Shown: piece by piece, positions 44,940 through 54,978 of the stretch | Layout of the letters: each line of letters begins with the position of its first letter | How positions within the stretch are numbered: position 1 is the stretch's first letter | Source: Burkholderiales bacterium | GTDB taxonomy: Bacteria; Pseudomonadota; Gammaproteobacteria; Burkholderiales; Burkholderiaceae_C | Direction: 5' to 3' | Assembly (NCBI GenBank): GCA_947474755.1 | Contig: CANJJE010000002.1 | Span: forward strand, 124,001 to 188,000 | DNA: 64,000 bases | Translations under genes and position numbers: made by a program | The notes under the pieces: model-generated | Databases searched by the model: none | What the model was told of the DNA's origin: nothing | What the model saw: only the letters and a program-made list of their open reading frames with translations

Positions 44940-46157
44940 ATGAAAGCCATTCGATTCACCGACCTCATCGCCGCCAACCGGGTCGCCGGACAGCGGGTGT
45001 TCATCCGCGTCGATTTCAACGTCCCGCAGGACGACACCGGTCGCATCACCGACGACACCCGCATCCGTGCGTCGCTGCCCTGCATCGAGGCTGCGCTGAA
45101 AGCCGGCGCGTCGGTGATGGTCACCTCGCATCTGGGCCGGCCGAAGGAGGGACTCTGGACCGCTGAAGACTCGCTGGCTCAGATCGCCGCGCATGTCAGC
45201 GAACTGCTGGGGCGCCCGGTGCCGCTGATCAGGGACTGGGTCGATGGCATCACCGTCGACGGCCGCGCGCTTGCCCCGGGCGAACTGGTGCTGCTGGAGA
45301 ATTGCCGCCTGAACGTCGGCGAGGCCAGGAACGACGAGACGCTGAGCCGCAAGATGGCCGCCTTGTGCGACATCTATGTGAACGACGCCTTCGGTGCCGC
45401 GCACCGCGCGCAGGCCTCGACGCACGGCATCGCGAAGTACGCACCGATCGCCTGTGCCGGCCCGCTGCTCGCCGGAGAGGCCGACGCGATAACGAAGGTG
45501 CTGGCCGCGCCGGCACGCCCGCTGATCGCGATCGTCGGCGGCAGCAAGGTCAGCACCAAGCTGACGATCCTCGAAGCGCTGTCGGCCAGGGTCGACGGGC
45601 TGATCGTCGGCGGCGGCATTGCCAACACCTTCATGCTGGCCGCCGGCCTGCCGATCGGCAAGTCGCTGGCCGAAGCCGACCTGGTCGACAAGGCGAAAGC
45701 GGTGATCGCATCAATGAAGGCGCGCGGTGCCGAGGTGCCCATTCCCGTCGATGTGGTCACCGCCAGGACCTTTGCAGCCGACGCTCCCGCCACGACGAAG
45801 GAGGCCGCCGATGTGGCGGCCGATGACCTGATCCTCGATATCGGCCCGAAGACCGCAGCGATGCTGGCCGACCGGCTGAAATCGGCTGGCACGATCGTCT
45901 GGAACGGCCCGGTCGGCGTGTTCGAGTTCGAGCCCTTCTCGCATGGCACCGAAGCCATCGCGCGCGCGATCGCAGGCTCGAGCGCGTTCAGCATCGCTGG
46001 CGGCGGCGACACCTTGGCGGCGATCGCGAAGTTCGGCGTCGAGAGCGGCGTGGGCTACATCTGCACCGGCGGCGGCGCCTTCCTCGAAATGCTCGAAGGC
46101 AAGGTGCTGCCCGCGATCGAGATCCTCGAACAGCGCGCGAAAGACGCACCGGCCTGA
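44940..46157 (+). CDS. pgk: Phosphoglycerate kinase
   Basis: 405 residues: [45 protein letters not shown] and the nucleotide loop [16 protein letters not shown]. Interconverts 1,3-bisphosphoglycerate and 3-phosphoglycerate. First of a glycolytic run pgk-pyk-fba followed by purC, conserved in Burkholderiales. Confidence 0.97.
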   Translation: MKAIRFTDLIAANRVAGQRVFIRVDFNVPQDDTGRITDDTRIRASLPCIEAALKAGASVMVTSHLGRPKEGLWTAEDSLAQIAAHVSELLGRPVPLIRDWVDGITVDGRALAPGELVLLENCRLNVGEARNDETLSRKMAALCDIYVNDAFGAAHRAQASTHGIAKYAPIACAGPLLAGEADAITKVLAAPARPLIAIVGGSKVSTKLTILEALSARVDGLIVGGGIANTFMLAAGLPIGKSLAEADLVDKAKAVIASMKARGAEVPIPVDVVTARTFAADAPATTKEAADVAADDLILDIGPKTAAMLADRLKSAGTIVWNGPVGVFEFEPFSHGTEAIARAIAGSSAFSIAGGGDTLAAIAKFGVESGVGYICTGGGAFLEMLEGKVLPAIEILEQRAKDAPA

Positions 46158-46207
46158 CCGGCCACCGACCGCAAGGCGCGGCCTGGCCCTTCTTCAAAGA
46201 ACCGACC

Positions 46208-47638
46208 ATGCTCCGAGCCACCAAGATCGTCGCGACCCTCGGGCCTGCCTCCAGCTCCACCGAGGTACTCGAGCGAATGATTCGCGCCGGCGTCGACGTG
46301 ATGCGGCTGAACTTCTCGCATGGCAGCGCGCAGGATCACATCGCCCGCGCAGCGCTGGTGCGCGACGTGGCCAGGCGGGTCGGCAAGGAAGTGGCCCTGA
46401 TGGCCGACCTGCAGGGCCCGAAGATCCGCGTCGGCAAGTTCGAGGGCGGCAAGACGATGCTCGAAGCGGGGCAGACATTCATCCTCGATGCCGAGATGAC
46501 CGCGCTCGGCACGAACGAGCGCGTCGGCCTCGACTACAAGGAGCTGCCGCGCGACGTGCGCCCTGGCGACACGCTGATGCTCGACGACGGGCTGCTGAGG
46601 CTCACCGTTGATGCGGTGCGCGGCGCCGAAGTGCACACCACCGTGGTGGTCGGCGGCAAGCTGTCGAACAACAAGGGCATCAACAAGGCCGGCGGCGGCC
46701 TGACCGCGCCCGCCTTGACGGCCAAGGACATGGAAGACATCAGGACCGCGATGAGCTTCCAGTGCGAGTACCTGGCGGTGAGTTTTCCGAAAAGCGCGAC
46801 CGACATGGAGATGGCGCGCCAGCTCGCCAACCTGGCTGGCGAGCCTTACAGGCACAAGGCAGCGTTGATTGCGAAGATCGAGCGCAGCGAGGCGATTGCG
46901 GTGCTGGAAAGCATCCTGAAGGCCAGCGACGGCATCATGGTCGCACGCGGCGACCTGGCGGTGGAAGTTGGCAACGCGACGGTGCCCGCGCTGCAGAAGA
47001 AGATGATCAAGATGGCGCGCGAGTTCGACCGCATCGTCATCACCGCCACCCAGATGATGGAATCGATGATCGTCAACCCGGTGCCCACGCGAGCCGAGGT
47101 CAGCGATGTGGCGAACGCGGTGCTCGACGGCACCGATGCGGTGATGCTCAGCGCCGAGACGGCGACGGGCAGGCACCCGGTCGAGACGGTGGAGATGATG
47201 TCTTCGATCTGCATCGAGGCCGAGCGCGCCGAGGAGATCTCGCTCGATGCCGGCTTCACCAACAAGCTTTTCGGACGCATCGACCAGTCGATCGCGATGG
47301 CCGCCCTGTTCACCGCGCACCACCTGGGCTGCAAGGCGATCCTGGCGCTGACCGAATCGGGCTCGACCGCGCTGTGGATGAGCCGCCACAAGATCCATGT
47401 GCCGATCTACGGGCTGACCTCGCAGGTCAACAGCCAGCGCAAGATGGCGCTGTACCGCAATGTGCGGCCCTTGCTGATGCCCAATTTCGCCGATCGCGAC
47501 CAGGCGCTGGCCCGGGCCGAGGGATTGCTGGTCGAGCAGGGAGTGCTCAAGCCGGGCGACACCTACGCCATCACCATCGGCGAACCGATGGGCTATCCGG
47601 GCGGCACCAACATGCTGAAGGTCTGTCGCGTGGCGTGA
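46208..47638 (+). CDS. pyk: Pyruvate kinase
   Basis: 476 residues: KIVATLGPASSSTEVLERM, VMRLNFSHGSAQDH, the active-site KIERSEAI and MVARGDLAVEVGN, and TATQMMESMIVN. Last step of glycolysis. 50 bases after pgk. Confidence 0.97.
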   Translation: MLRATKIVATLGPASSSTEVLERMIRAGVDVMRLNFSHGSAQDHIARAALVRDVARRVGKEVALMADLQGPKIRVGKFEGGKTMLEAGQTFILDAEMTALGTNERVGLDYKELPRDVRPGDTLMLDDGLLRLTVDAVRGAEVHTTVVVGGKLSNNKGINKAGGGLTAPALTAKDMEDIRTAMSFQCEYLAVSFPKSATDMEMARQLANLAGEPYRHKAALIAKIERSEAIAVLESILKASDGIMVARGDLAVEVGNATVPALQKKMIKMAREFDRIVITATQMMESMIVNPVPTRAEVSDVANAVLDGTDAVMLSAETATGRHPVETVEMMSSICIEAERAEEISLDAGFTNKLFGRIDQSIAMAALFTAHHLGCKAILALTESGSTALWMSRHKIHVPIYGLTSQVNSQRKMALYRNVRPLLMPNFADRDQALARAEGLLVEQGVLKPGDTYAITIGEPMGYPGGTNMLKVCRVA

Positions 47639-47717
47639 TGCGCTGCGGCGCGACATTCCGCACGTGCTGACGGTCGCGCGCCTGCGGGGATGGGCGCTGC
47701 GCCGAAGACCCGGCCGA

Positions 47718-47723
47718 TACAAT
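47718..47723 (+). promoter_or_regulatory. Candidate -10 element for fba
   Basis: GATACAAT contains TACAAT, 102 bases before the fba ATG in the 186-base pyk-fba gap. The -35 region (CGCTGC at 17 bases) is weak. Confidence 0.35.
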
Positions 47724-47824
47724 GATTTTCATCACGGAGGGCGCTGCTGCGGCCGCCCAGGCGCCTTGCTGGCAGCGGTCAGCCGGGCCACCTCTCGAGT
47801 TCCAACACTCCACGAGAAACGACC

Positions 47825-48889
47825 ATGCCACTCGTCTCCATGCGCCAGTTGCTCGACCACGCCGCCGAGAACACCTATGGCATTCCGGCGTTCAATGTGA
47901 ACAACCTCGAACAGGTGCAGGCAGTAATGTCCGCGGCCGACGAGGTCGGCTCGCCAGTGATCCTGCAGGCCAGCGCCGGCGCGCGCAAGTACGCCGGAGA
48001 GCCGTTCATCAAGCACCTGATCCAGGCGGCCGTCGAGAGCTGGCCGCACATCCCGCTGGTGATGCACCAGGACCACGGCCAGAGCCCCGATGTCTGCCAG
48101 GGCGCGATCAACCTCGGTTTCAGCTCGGTGATGATGGACGGCTCTCTGCAGGCCGACGGCAAGACCATCGCCAGCTACGACTACAACGTCGAGGTGACGC
48201 GGCAGGTCGTCGAGATGGCTCACCGGCTCGGCGTCACCGTCGAAGGCGAACTGGGCTGCCTGGGCTCGCTGGAGACGATGAAGGGCGACAAGGAAGACGG
48301 CCACGGCACCGATTCGACGATGACGATGGACCAGCTGCTGACCGACCCCGAAGAGGCTGCCGACTTCGTCAAGAAGACGCAGCTCGACGCGCTGGCAATC
48401 GCCATCGGCACCAGCCACGGCGCCTACAAGTTCACCCGCAAGCCCACCGGCGACATCCTCGCCATCGGCCGCATCAAGGAAATCAACCGGCGCATCCCGA
48501 ACACCCACCTGGTGATGCACGGCAGTTCCAGCGTGCCGCAGGAGCTGCTGGCCATCATTCGCCAGTACGGTGGCGACATGAAGGAGACCTATGGTGTGCC
48601 CGTCAGCGAGATCCAGGAAGCGATCAAGTTCGGTGTGCGCAAGATCAACATCGACACCGACGTCCGGCTCGCCATGACCGCCGCCATCCGCAAGTACCTG
48701 TTCGAGAACCCGGACAAGTTCGACCCCCGCGACTACCTGAAGCCCGCACGCGAGGCCGCCAGGCAGATCTGCAGGCAGCGTTACCTCGAATTCAATTGCG
48801 AAGGCCAGGCGGCGAAGATCAAGCCGCAGACGCTGTCGGTGGTGGCCGCGCGTTATGCCAGGGGCGAGCTGGCACAGACCGTCGTCTGA
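47825..48889 (+). CDS. fba: Class II fructose-bisphosphate aldolase (CbbA type)
   Basis: 354 residues: [20 protein letters not shown], zinc-ligand region [25 protein letters not shown] and [19 protein letters not shown]. Matches the zinc-dependent Calvin-cycle subtype common in Burkholderiales, used for glycolysis and gluconeogenesis. Own candidate promoter upstream. Confidence 0.97.
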   Translation: MPLVSMRQLLDHAAENTYGIPAFNVNNLEQVQAVMSAADEVGSPVILQASAGARKYAGEPFIKHLIQAAVESWPHIPLVMHQDHGQSPDVCQGAINLGFSSVMMDGSLQADGKTIASYDYNVEVTRQVVEMAHRLGVTVEGELGCLGSLETMKGDKEDGHGTDSTMTMDQLLTDPEEAADFVKKTQLDALAIAIGTSHGAYKFTRKPTGDILAIGRIKEINRRIPNTHLVMHGSSSVPQELLAIIRQYGGDMKETYGVPVSEIQEAIKFGVRKINIDTDVRLAMTAAIRKYLFENPDKFDPRDYLKPAREAARQICRQRYLEFNCEGQAAKIKPQTLSVVAARYARGELAQTVV

Positions 48890-48924
48890 TGCCTTTTTGA
48901 ACCACCGGACGAACACGCCGCGCC

Positions 48925-49833
48925 ATGACAGAAGCCTTGCTCGAAAGCCGCCTGCACAGCCTGCCCCTGCTGGCACGCGGCAAGGTGCGCGACAACTACG
49001 CCGTCGGTACGGATCGGTTGCTGATGATCGCCAGCGACCGCCTCAGCGCGTTCGATGTGGTGATGAGCGAGCCGATTCCAGGCAAGGGCCAGTTGTTGAC
49101 CGAGATGGCGCTGTTCTGGTTCGAGCGCCTCAAGGACATCGTGCCCAACCACCTGACCGGCGAAGCGCCGGAGAGCGTCGTCGCCGCCGATGAGCGGGCC
49201 CAGGTGATCGGCCGGTCGATGCTGGTCAAGCGAGTCACGCCTCTGCCCGTCGAAGCGGTGGTGCGCGGTTATCTGGCAGGCAGCGGCTGGAAGGAGTACC
49301 AGCACAGTCGCTCGGTTTGCGGCGTGGCGCTGCCGGAGGGGCTGGTCAACGCGGCCAAGCTGCCGCAGCCGATCTTCACGCCGGCGACCAAGGCCGAGAT
49401 GGGCGACCACGACGAGAACATCTCCTTCGAGCGCATGGCCGAGATCATCGGCGCTCCGCTGGCTGCGCAGGTGCGCAAAGTGGCCATCGAGCTTTACGAG
49501 ACGGCCGCCGCCTATGCGCTGACCAAGGGCATCATCATCGCCGACACCAAATTCGAATTCGGCCTCGACGCCCACGGCACGCTGACGCTGATGGACGAGG
49601 TATTGACGCCCGACTCCTCGCGCTTCTGGCCGCTTGGGGGGTACGACAAGGCATTTGTCGCCGGACTCAACCCACCAAGCTACGACAAGCAGTTCGTGCG
49701 CGACTGGCTGGAACAGGCCGTCGTGGATGGGGCGCCCTGGAACAAGCAGGCCCCGGCGCCGGCCCTGCCGGCCTCGGTGGTCGAACACACTGCAGCGACT
49801 TACCGGGAAGCCCTGCAACGCCTCACACGATGA
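48925..49833 (+). CDS. purC: Phosphoribosylaminoimidazole-succinocarboxamide synthase
   Basis: 302 residues: [20 protein letters not shown] then [37 protein letters not shown] and [16 protein letters not shown] synthetase of purine synthesis, long (yeast-like) form. purE and purK, which often follow, are absent; an unknown gene overlaps the stop instead. Confidence 0.97.
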   Translation: MTEALLESRLHSLPLLARGKVRDNYAVGTDRLLMIASDRLSAFDVVMSEPIPGKGQLLTEMALFWFERLKDIVPNHLTGEAPESVVAADERAQVIGRSMLVKRVTPLPVEAVVRGYLAGSGWKEYQHSRSVCGVALPEGLVNAAKLPQPIFTPATKAEMGDHDENISFERMAEIIGAPLAAQVRKVAIELYETAAAYALTKGIIIADTKFEFGLDAHGTLTLMDEVLTPDSSRFWPLGGYDKAFVAGLNPPSYDKQFVRDWLEQAVVDGAPWNKQAPAPALPASVVEHTAATYREALQRLTR

Positions 49834-50942
49834 AGCCGCCCCCGTCGCCGATGATGGTGCGGCTCGATGCCGCGCTGGCTGCCTGCAGGCATCCCGTCGA
49901 TGCGGCCTGCGTACGGGCCGAACGGGCCGGTTTGCTGGCTCGGCAGGGCAACCTGGACGACGCAAACGCCGAGTTGCAGATTCTCAGGCGCGATTTCACC
50001 GATCGGCCGACGGCGGTGGTCACGGTGTGGATCTGCATCGTCGAGGCCTGGATCGAACAGCACAGCGGTCGTCCCTCGGCCGGCGGCGACAAGATGCGGC
50101 GCGCCCAGGCGCTGAGCGCTGCCGCCCGGCTGAAACCACTGCAGGCGCTGAGCGCCGCCTGGTTGGCGCACCTGGGCTACATGCAGGACGACTTCGACGA
50201 CATGGCGAAGTACCTTGCGCTGGCGCTGCAACTGGCGGCCCCGGACCATCACGCGGCGCGGGCACGCGCGGCGCTGGTTGCCGCGTCCGGCTACCACCGG
50301 GCCAATCGCCTCGACCTGGCACGGCCCTGGTACATCCGCGCTCGCGAGCATGCGGTCGCCGATACCGACGAATCTCTGCTCGGCAACGTCACCTTCATGA
50401 TGGCGTGTCACCGCAGCAACCATGCGTCGAGGGCGTCGATCTTCGGCAGCGTCGACACGGCCGAAGCCCGCCGTGCGCAGGCATGGCTCGATGCATCGTT
50501 CAACTTCGACCAGTGGATCGGGTCGGCACCACAGGACAGCTTTCTCTGCACGCTGCGCGCGCAGCTGTATTGCGCGCAAGGGCAGTATCCGCAAGCCCTC
50601 GCCCTGTACGAAATCCACCTGGCCGACACCGAACGGCAGGGTCTCGCGCACATGCGCGCGGCGCACCTCGCCGATCAGGCCTGGTGCCGTTTCCACGTGG
50701 GTGACGCGAGCGGCGCCCGGTTGGACGCGCAGGCCGCCGCGGCGCTCGTGAACCCTGGCATGTTCATGGAAGATAGGGCCATCGCCTGCGGGCGGCTCGA
50801 CCAGGTGTTCGAGGCGCTGGACGACATCGACGCAGCGCTGACGCAGCGCCAACTGGCCCGCGAGCACTGGGCGACGTACCAGACCATGATGCAGTCCATG
50901 ATCGACCTGCTGGGTCGGACGCTGGGCGCCGGGGCGCACTGA
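49830..50942 (+). CDS. Unknown helical-repeat (TPR-like) protein
   Basis: 370 residues, no signal or membrane segment. Composition and periodic Ala/Leu helices ([59 protein letters not shown]) look like tetratricopeptide-type repeats, but I recognise no catalytic domain. ATG overlaps the purC stop (ATGA) and its own stop is two bases from pabBC, so it is locked between two biosynthetic genes. Confidence 0.75.
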   Translation: MKPPPSPMMVRLDAALAACRHPVDAACVRAERAGLLARQGNLDDANAELQILRRDFTDRPTAVVTVWICIVEAWIEQHSGRPSAGGDKMRRAQALSAAARLKPLQALSAAWLAHLGYMQDDFDDMAKYLALALQLAAPDHHAARARAALVAASGYHRANRLDLARPWYIRAREHAVADTDESLLGNVTFMMACHRSNHASRASIFGSVDTAEARRAQAWLDASFNFDQWIGSAPQDSFLCTLRAQLYCAQGQYPQALALYEIHLADTERQGLAHMRAAHLADQAWCRFHVGDASGARLDAQAAAALVNPGMFMEDRAIACGRLDQVFEALDDIDAALTQRQLAREHWATYQTMMQSMIDLLGRTLGAGAH

Positions 50943-50944
50943 AC

Positions 50945-52879
50945 GTGCACACCGCGGCGCCGTCGGCCGCGCCGAAAAGCGGCCCTCGCTGCGTCGCGCT
51001 GCTCGACGACCGCGACGCCTCGCCCGAGCGGCCGAGCAGCAGGGCCTACAGCGGCTTCGTGCGCGAGCACCGGTGCGTCGACGCCGCCGAGCTGGCGGCC
51101 ACCTGGGCTGAAGTCGATGCCGACCTGCGCAGCGGACTGCACGCGCTGCTGCTGGCCGACTACGAATGGGGCGCCAAGCTGCTGCAGGCCGGTCACCAGG
51201 CCTTGCCCCGAGACGACGGCTCGGCGCTGCGGGTCCTGATGTTTGCCAACTGCGCGAAGCTGTCGCGGGTCGAGGCCGACCAGTGGCTGGAGCAGCTTGA
51301 CGCGGAGATCACCGACGCGCACGACGTGCGTGATGCTGCCGGTGTGCTGAACCTCGAATCCAGCGTTGACAGAGCGGCATTCACCCAGGCGATCCACCGG
51401 ATTCAGGAAGCCATCCGCGCCGGCGAGACCTACCAGGTCAACTACAGCTATCGGCTGCACGGGCAGGCCTATGGCTCCCCGGTCGGGCTGTACCGTCGTT
51501 TGCGCGCGCTGCAGCCGGTGGCGTTCGGCGCCTACATCCAGTTGCCAGGCGCCGAGGCACAACACCCGCGCGATGCCGAAACGACGCACGTGCTGTCATG
51601 CTCGCCAGAGCTGTTCCTGCGGCATGAGGACGGGCTGCTGACCGCGCGGCCGATGAAGGGCACGGCGTCGCGCACCCGCACGCCGGAAGCCGACAGCGAG
51701 ACCGCTCGCCACCTGTCGCTCGATGTGAAGAACCGGGCCGAGAACCTGATGATCGTCGACTTGCTGCGCAACGACCTCGGCCGCATCGCGCAGACCGGCT
51801 CGGTGCGGGTCCCCGACCTGTTCGCGATCGAGCCCTACCCGACGGTGTTCCAGATGACCTCGACGGTTCAGGCGCGCGTGCGACCGGAGGTGGACTTTCC
51901 CGCCCTGCTGCGGGCCGTGTTTCCCTGCGGATCGATCACCGGTGCGCCCAAGCACCACACGATGGACTGGATCGCCAGGCTGGAATCGACTCCGCGCGGG
52001 CTCTACTGCGGCACGATCGGCTGGGTCGATGCGCCGCAGGGCGACGCGCGCCTGGGCAGCTTCTGCCTGTCGGTCGCGATCCGCACCATCACCCTCGGCG
52101 CGCAGGCGAGCGGCCTGCGCCCGGCGCGCCTTGGCATCGGCGCAGGCATCGTTCTTGACAGCCAGGTCGATGAGGAATTCGAGGAGTGCCGCCTGAAGTC
52201 ACGCTTCCTGACCGGGCTGCCACCCGGCTTCGAGCTGTTCGAGACGATGCGCGCGACGCGCGGCGATGGCGTCGCTCACCTGGAGCTGCACCTCGCTCGA
52301 CTCGGCCGCAGCGCGCAGGTGCTGGGATTCGCCTTTGATCGCGATGCCGCGCAGCGCCTGATCGAGTCCCGACTGCGCAGCCTGGCCCACGAGACGCATC
52401 AACAACATCGTCTGCGGCTGTCGTTGTCCCACGACGGTCGCTTGCTGCTGACACAGGCCGTGCTGAGCGAGCTGCCACCCGGCTCCGACGGCGCAGCGGT
52501 GTCGCTGCTGATCGCCGAACTTCGCCTGCCGAACTGCCAGCCGCTGGCTTCCCACAAGACCACGCTGCGCCAGCACTACGACGACGGCGTGCGCGCAGCC
52601 GAGCGCATCGGCGCGTTCGACAGCCTGTTCTTCACCGAGGACGGGCGCCTTGTGGAGGGCGGGCGCAGTTCGGTGTTCCTGAAGCTGGCAGGCCGCTGGT
52701 GCACCCCCCCGGTCACCGATGGCGCCCTGCCAGGCGTCATGCGCGGCCTGGTGCTCGACGATCCGCAGTGGCAGGCCACAGAACGCAGCCTGAGCGCTGC
52801 GGACCTCGCCTGCGCCGAGGCCATCATGGTGTGCAACGCCTTGCGCGGCACCTTGTCGGCACAGCTGAAGCGCGAATGA
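50945..52879 (+). CDS. Fused aminodeoxychorismate synthase component I and aminodeoxychorismate lyase (PabB-PabC)
   Basis: 644 residues. Residues 1 to about 420 are a chorismate-binding PabB domain (IRAGETYQVNYSYRLHGQ, RPMKGTASRTRTPEAD, FPCGSITGAPKHHTMDWI, IGAGIVLDSQVDEEFEE). From about 425 a class IV aminotransferase-fold PabC domain follows (FELFETMRATRGDGVAHLEL, PLP-lysine in LASHKTTLRQHYDDG, VEGGRSSVF). It makes 4-aminobenzoate for folate. Glutaminase PabA is not nearby. GTG start at 50945. Confidence 0.95.
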   Translation: MHTAAPSAAPKSGPRCVALLDDRDASPERPSSRAYSGFVREHRCVDAAELAATWAEVDADLRSGLHALLLADYEWGAKLLQAGHQALPRDDGSALRVLMFANCAKLSRVEADQWLEQLDAEITDAHDVRDAAGVLNLESSVDRAAFTQAIHRIQEAIRAGETYQVNYSYRLHGQAYGSPVGLYRRLRALQPVAFGAYIQLPGAEAQHPRDAETTHVLSCSPELFLRHEDGLLTARPMKGTASRTRTPEADSETARHLSLDVKNRAENLMIVDLLRNDLGRIAQTGSVRVPDLFAIEPYPTVFQMTSTVQARVRPEVDFPALLRAVFPCGSITGAPKHHTMDWIARLESTPRGLYCGTIGWVDAPQGDARLGSFCLSVAIRTITLGAQASGLRPARLGIGAGIVLDSQVDEEFEECRLKSRFLTGLPPGFELFETMRATRGDGVAHLELHLARLGRSAQVLGFAFDRDAAQRLIESRLRSLAHETHQQHRLRLSLSHDGRLLLTQAVLSELPPGSDGAAVSLLIAELRLPNCQPLASHKTTLRQHYDDGVRAAERIGAFDSLFFTEDGRLVEGGRSSVFLKLAGRWCTPPVTDGALPGVMRGLVLDDPQWQATERSLSAADLACAEAIMVCNALRGTLSAQLKRE

Positions 52880-53034
52880 CCGGCCTGGCACCGCAGGATC
52901 CAGATCGTCGTGTCTGGCTGGCCTCGCGGCTGCTTTCGTGCGGAATGAGCTCACAAGCGGGACGACTCGGCCGATAACTCGGTCATGGCGGTCACGGCTG
53001 CCCTTTGAGACCGACAGCACCGACAGGAGTCGCC

Positions 53035-53316
53035 ATGAAACTTGAGCACATCGTTTTTGCCGTGGCCGCGAAAGTGGACCTCGACCAGTCGTTCGTCTTC
53101 GAGTACGTCGTCTGCCGGCACATCCGGACGATCCTGCTCAAGCGAACCGCCTTGCCCACGCTGGCGATCGACCCCGACTGCCATGAGTATCTCGACTCGA
53201 GTGAGCTGCACCGGTGCATCGACCATGCCGCGCACCTGTTCCTCAGTGATCTGGTGCGTGCGAGTGAAATCAGCGAAGCAGCGGTGGCACGCTGGCAGCT
53301 GACGCTCGCTCACTGA
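53035..53316 (+). CDS. Small protein of unknown function
   Basis: 93 residues starting MKLEHIVFAVAAKVDLDQSF after a good AGGAG site. Contains several histidines and two cysteines (YVVCRHIRTILL, DPDCHEYLDSSELHRCIDH). No signal sequence, no family recognised. The Cys/His content would permit metal binding. Confidence 0.65.
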   Translation: MKLEHIVFAVAAKVDLDQSFVFEYVVCRHIRTILLKRTALPTLAIDPDCHEYLDSSELHRCIDHAAHLFLSDLVRASEISEAAVARWQLTLAH

Positions 53317-53341
53317 CGCGGCACAAGGCTCCGCTCGCGCG

Positions 53342-53884
53342 TCACTCGTCGCCTTCATCGGGCAGATCGGGGGGGCCGGCCCACACCTGCTGCGTCGAGC
53401 CCGGCCGGTGGCGCGAGCGCTTGGCCGAGTTCAGCCGCAGATCAGCCAGCGACAGCAGGTCATGCGCCCGCCACGGCCCGCCGTCAGGGCGTGCCGCCAC
53501 ACCGATGCAGACATCGATCGTTCCGATGTCCGGATGGACATCGTGCGCCCGGCCGACCAGGCTGCGGATGCCGCAGGCGAACTGCGTGGCCGTGGCCAAT
53601 GAGGTGCCCGGCAGCAACAGCGCGAACTGGTCGCCCCCGAGCCGTGCCACGGTATCGCCGGGCCGCGCCGAGCGCTGCAGGGTCCGAGCCAGTGCCACCA
53701 AGGCACGGTCGCCGCTGTCGCGGCCGCGCTCCAGGTTGATCAGGAACAGGTTGTCCAGATCGACCAGCAACAGCGCCAGTGCGGGCTGCTCAGCCTCTGC
53801 GGCCTCGCTGAGGCGATCGAGGAAGTACGCCCGGTGATGCAAGCCCGTGAGCTCGTCGAGGAACAGCGGCGCGGCGTTCTTCAT
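53342..53884 (-). CDS. Stand-alone GGDEF-like domain protein with altered active site
   Basis: 180 residues, almost only a GGDEF domain: DELTGLHHRAYFLDRL, LLLVDLDNLFLIN and ARLGGDQFALLLPG. The signature is GGDQF, and the usual inhibitory RxxD five residues before it is not evident. The final YxAK-type block is degenerate (LADLRLNSAKRSRHRPG). Either a weak diguanylate cyclase or a c-di-GMP/GTP-sensing relic. No sensor domain precedes it. Confidence 0.82.
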   Translation of the reverse strand: MKNAAPLFLDELTGLHHRAYFLDRLSEAAEAEQPALALLLVDLDNLFLINLERGRDSGDRALVALARTLQRSARPGDTVARLGGDQFALLLPGTSLATATQFACGIRSLVGRAHDVHPDIGTIDVCIGVAARPDGGPWRAHDLLSLADLRLNSAKRSRHRPGSTQQVWAGPPDLPDEGDE

Positions 53885-53914
53885 GATGCGGACTCTACAG
53901 CCGCCGCGCTGGGA

Positions 53915-54517
53915 TCAGAAGCGGTCGATCAGCGAACCCGCGCCTGAGGCGCCGGGCTTCGGGGCCGACGCTGACAGGCGCCGTGCGCGCTCGACATCGG
54001 TGTACGACAGCGTGGCATCTCCGAGTGCTGGCTGACGGTAGATCAGCTTCATGCCGCCGGCGAAGTCCCAGTCGAAGCTGCCCCGCGGCGCAAAGCGGGC
54101 GGCAAATGCAGGGAAGGGACGACGGGCGCCATCGGCGGTGGTCGGCACGCCGTATTTGCTGACCAGCAGCTCGCGCAGCGCCTCGTTTTCCTGGCCGTAC
54201 GGCTTGATGACGAACTGCGCGCTGACCAGCCCGGCGGCATCGCTCAACACCGTCAGACGCTGCAATGCGGGCGCTCCGGCGGCCCGGGTGTCGAAGCTCG
54301 GTGGCCCGTCGGCGCGCGGCGCCAGCGGGGTGGCCCCTGCCTTCAGCGCCGCGGCGATGAAGACCTCGGTGGACGCTCCTCGCAGCCGCACGCCGTACAG
54401 CGTCAGCTCGCCCAGCGGGGGTGGGGACTGCGCCGGTGTGACTCCGGCGACGCAGAGCAGCAGCACTGCGGCGATCGCTGCGCCCAGTGAGCAACGGGAC
54501 TTCAGAAACAGCTTCAT
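53915..54517 (-). CDS. Exported protein of unknown function
   Basis: 200 residues with a signal peptide (LGAAIAAVLLLCVAGVTPAQS). The mature part begins LGELTLYGVRLRGASTEVFI and contains NEALRELLVSKYGVP, resembling small periplasmic proteins that carry one calcium-free beta domain; I cannot name a family. Transcribed leftward 16 bases after the gene at 54534. Confidence 0.78.
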   Translation of the reverse strand: MKLFLKSRCSLGAAIAAVLLLCVAGVTPAQSPPPLGELTLYGVRLRGASTEVFIAAALKAGATPLAPRADGPPSFDTRAAGAPALQRLTVLSDAAGLVSAQFVIKPYGQENEALRELLVSKYGVPTTADGARRPFPAFAARFAPRGSFDWDFAGGMKLIYRQPALGDATLSYTDVERARRLSASAPKPGASGAGSLIDRF

Positions 54518-54533
54518 TCTGTGAACAGGCGCC

Positions 54534-54824
54534 TCAGTCGGATGCCGACAAGACTTCGAGGATCGCCGCGGTGGTGTTGGCCGCGTGGATGGCGATCTGC
54601 GCATGGTTGGCGGCGATGACGTGCAGCGGGTAGGTGCCCGACACCACGCCACGGAACCAGACCTCGGCGCCGGCGACCTCGGGCGCCAGGCCTTCTACCG
54701 CCGCGACCAGCGCGTCGGCGAGCGAGGGCAGTTCGGCATCGGCGTACAGCGTCTGCCCTTCGTCGGTGACCCGATAGTCGAACAGGCCTCCAGGTGGGGT
54801 ATCGATTTCGATGCGAACGATCAT
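54534..54824 (-). CDS. Small cytoplasmic protein of unknown function
   Basis: 96 residues, acidic: MIVRIEIDTPPGGLFDYRVT, then ALVAAVEGLAPEVAGAEVWF and NHAQIAIHAANTTAAILEVL. No family recognised. ATG 54824 starts a compact domain; the longer upstream frame looks non-coding. It may share a transcript with the catabolic operon upstream (gap 154 bases). Confidence 0.65.
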   Translation of the reverse strand: MIVRIEIDTPPGGLFDYRVTDEGQTLYADAELPSLADALVAAVEGLAPEVAGAEVWFRGVVSGTYPLHVIAANHAQIAIHAANTTAAILEVLSASD

Positions 54825-54978
54825 GGACAGATCCTGAAAGAAGGATGACGGGCGTTGGTGCAGCGCCCGACGTCGAAGCTCCACGGCATCACCAATGCCA
54901 TGATTTCAACAGAGGGCGTGATCACGGCGCGCCTTCAGGGCGTGCAGCGTCATGATGAAGTGTGCGCCAGTGGCGGTG

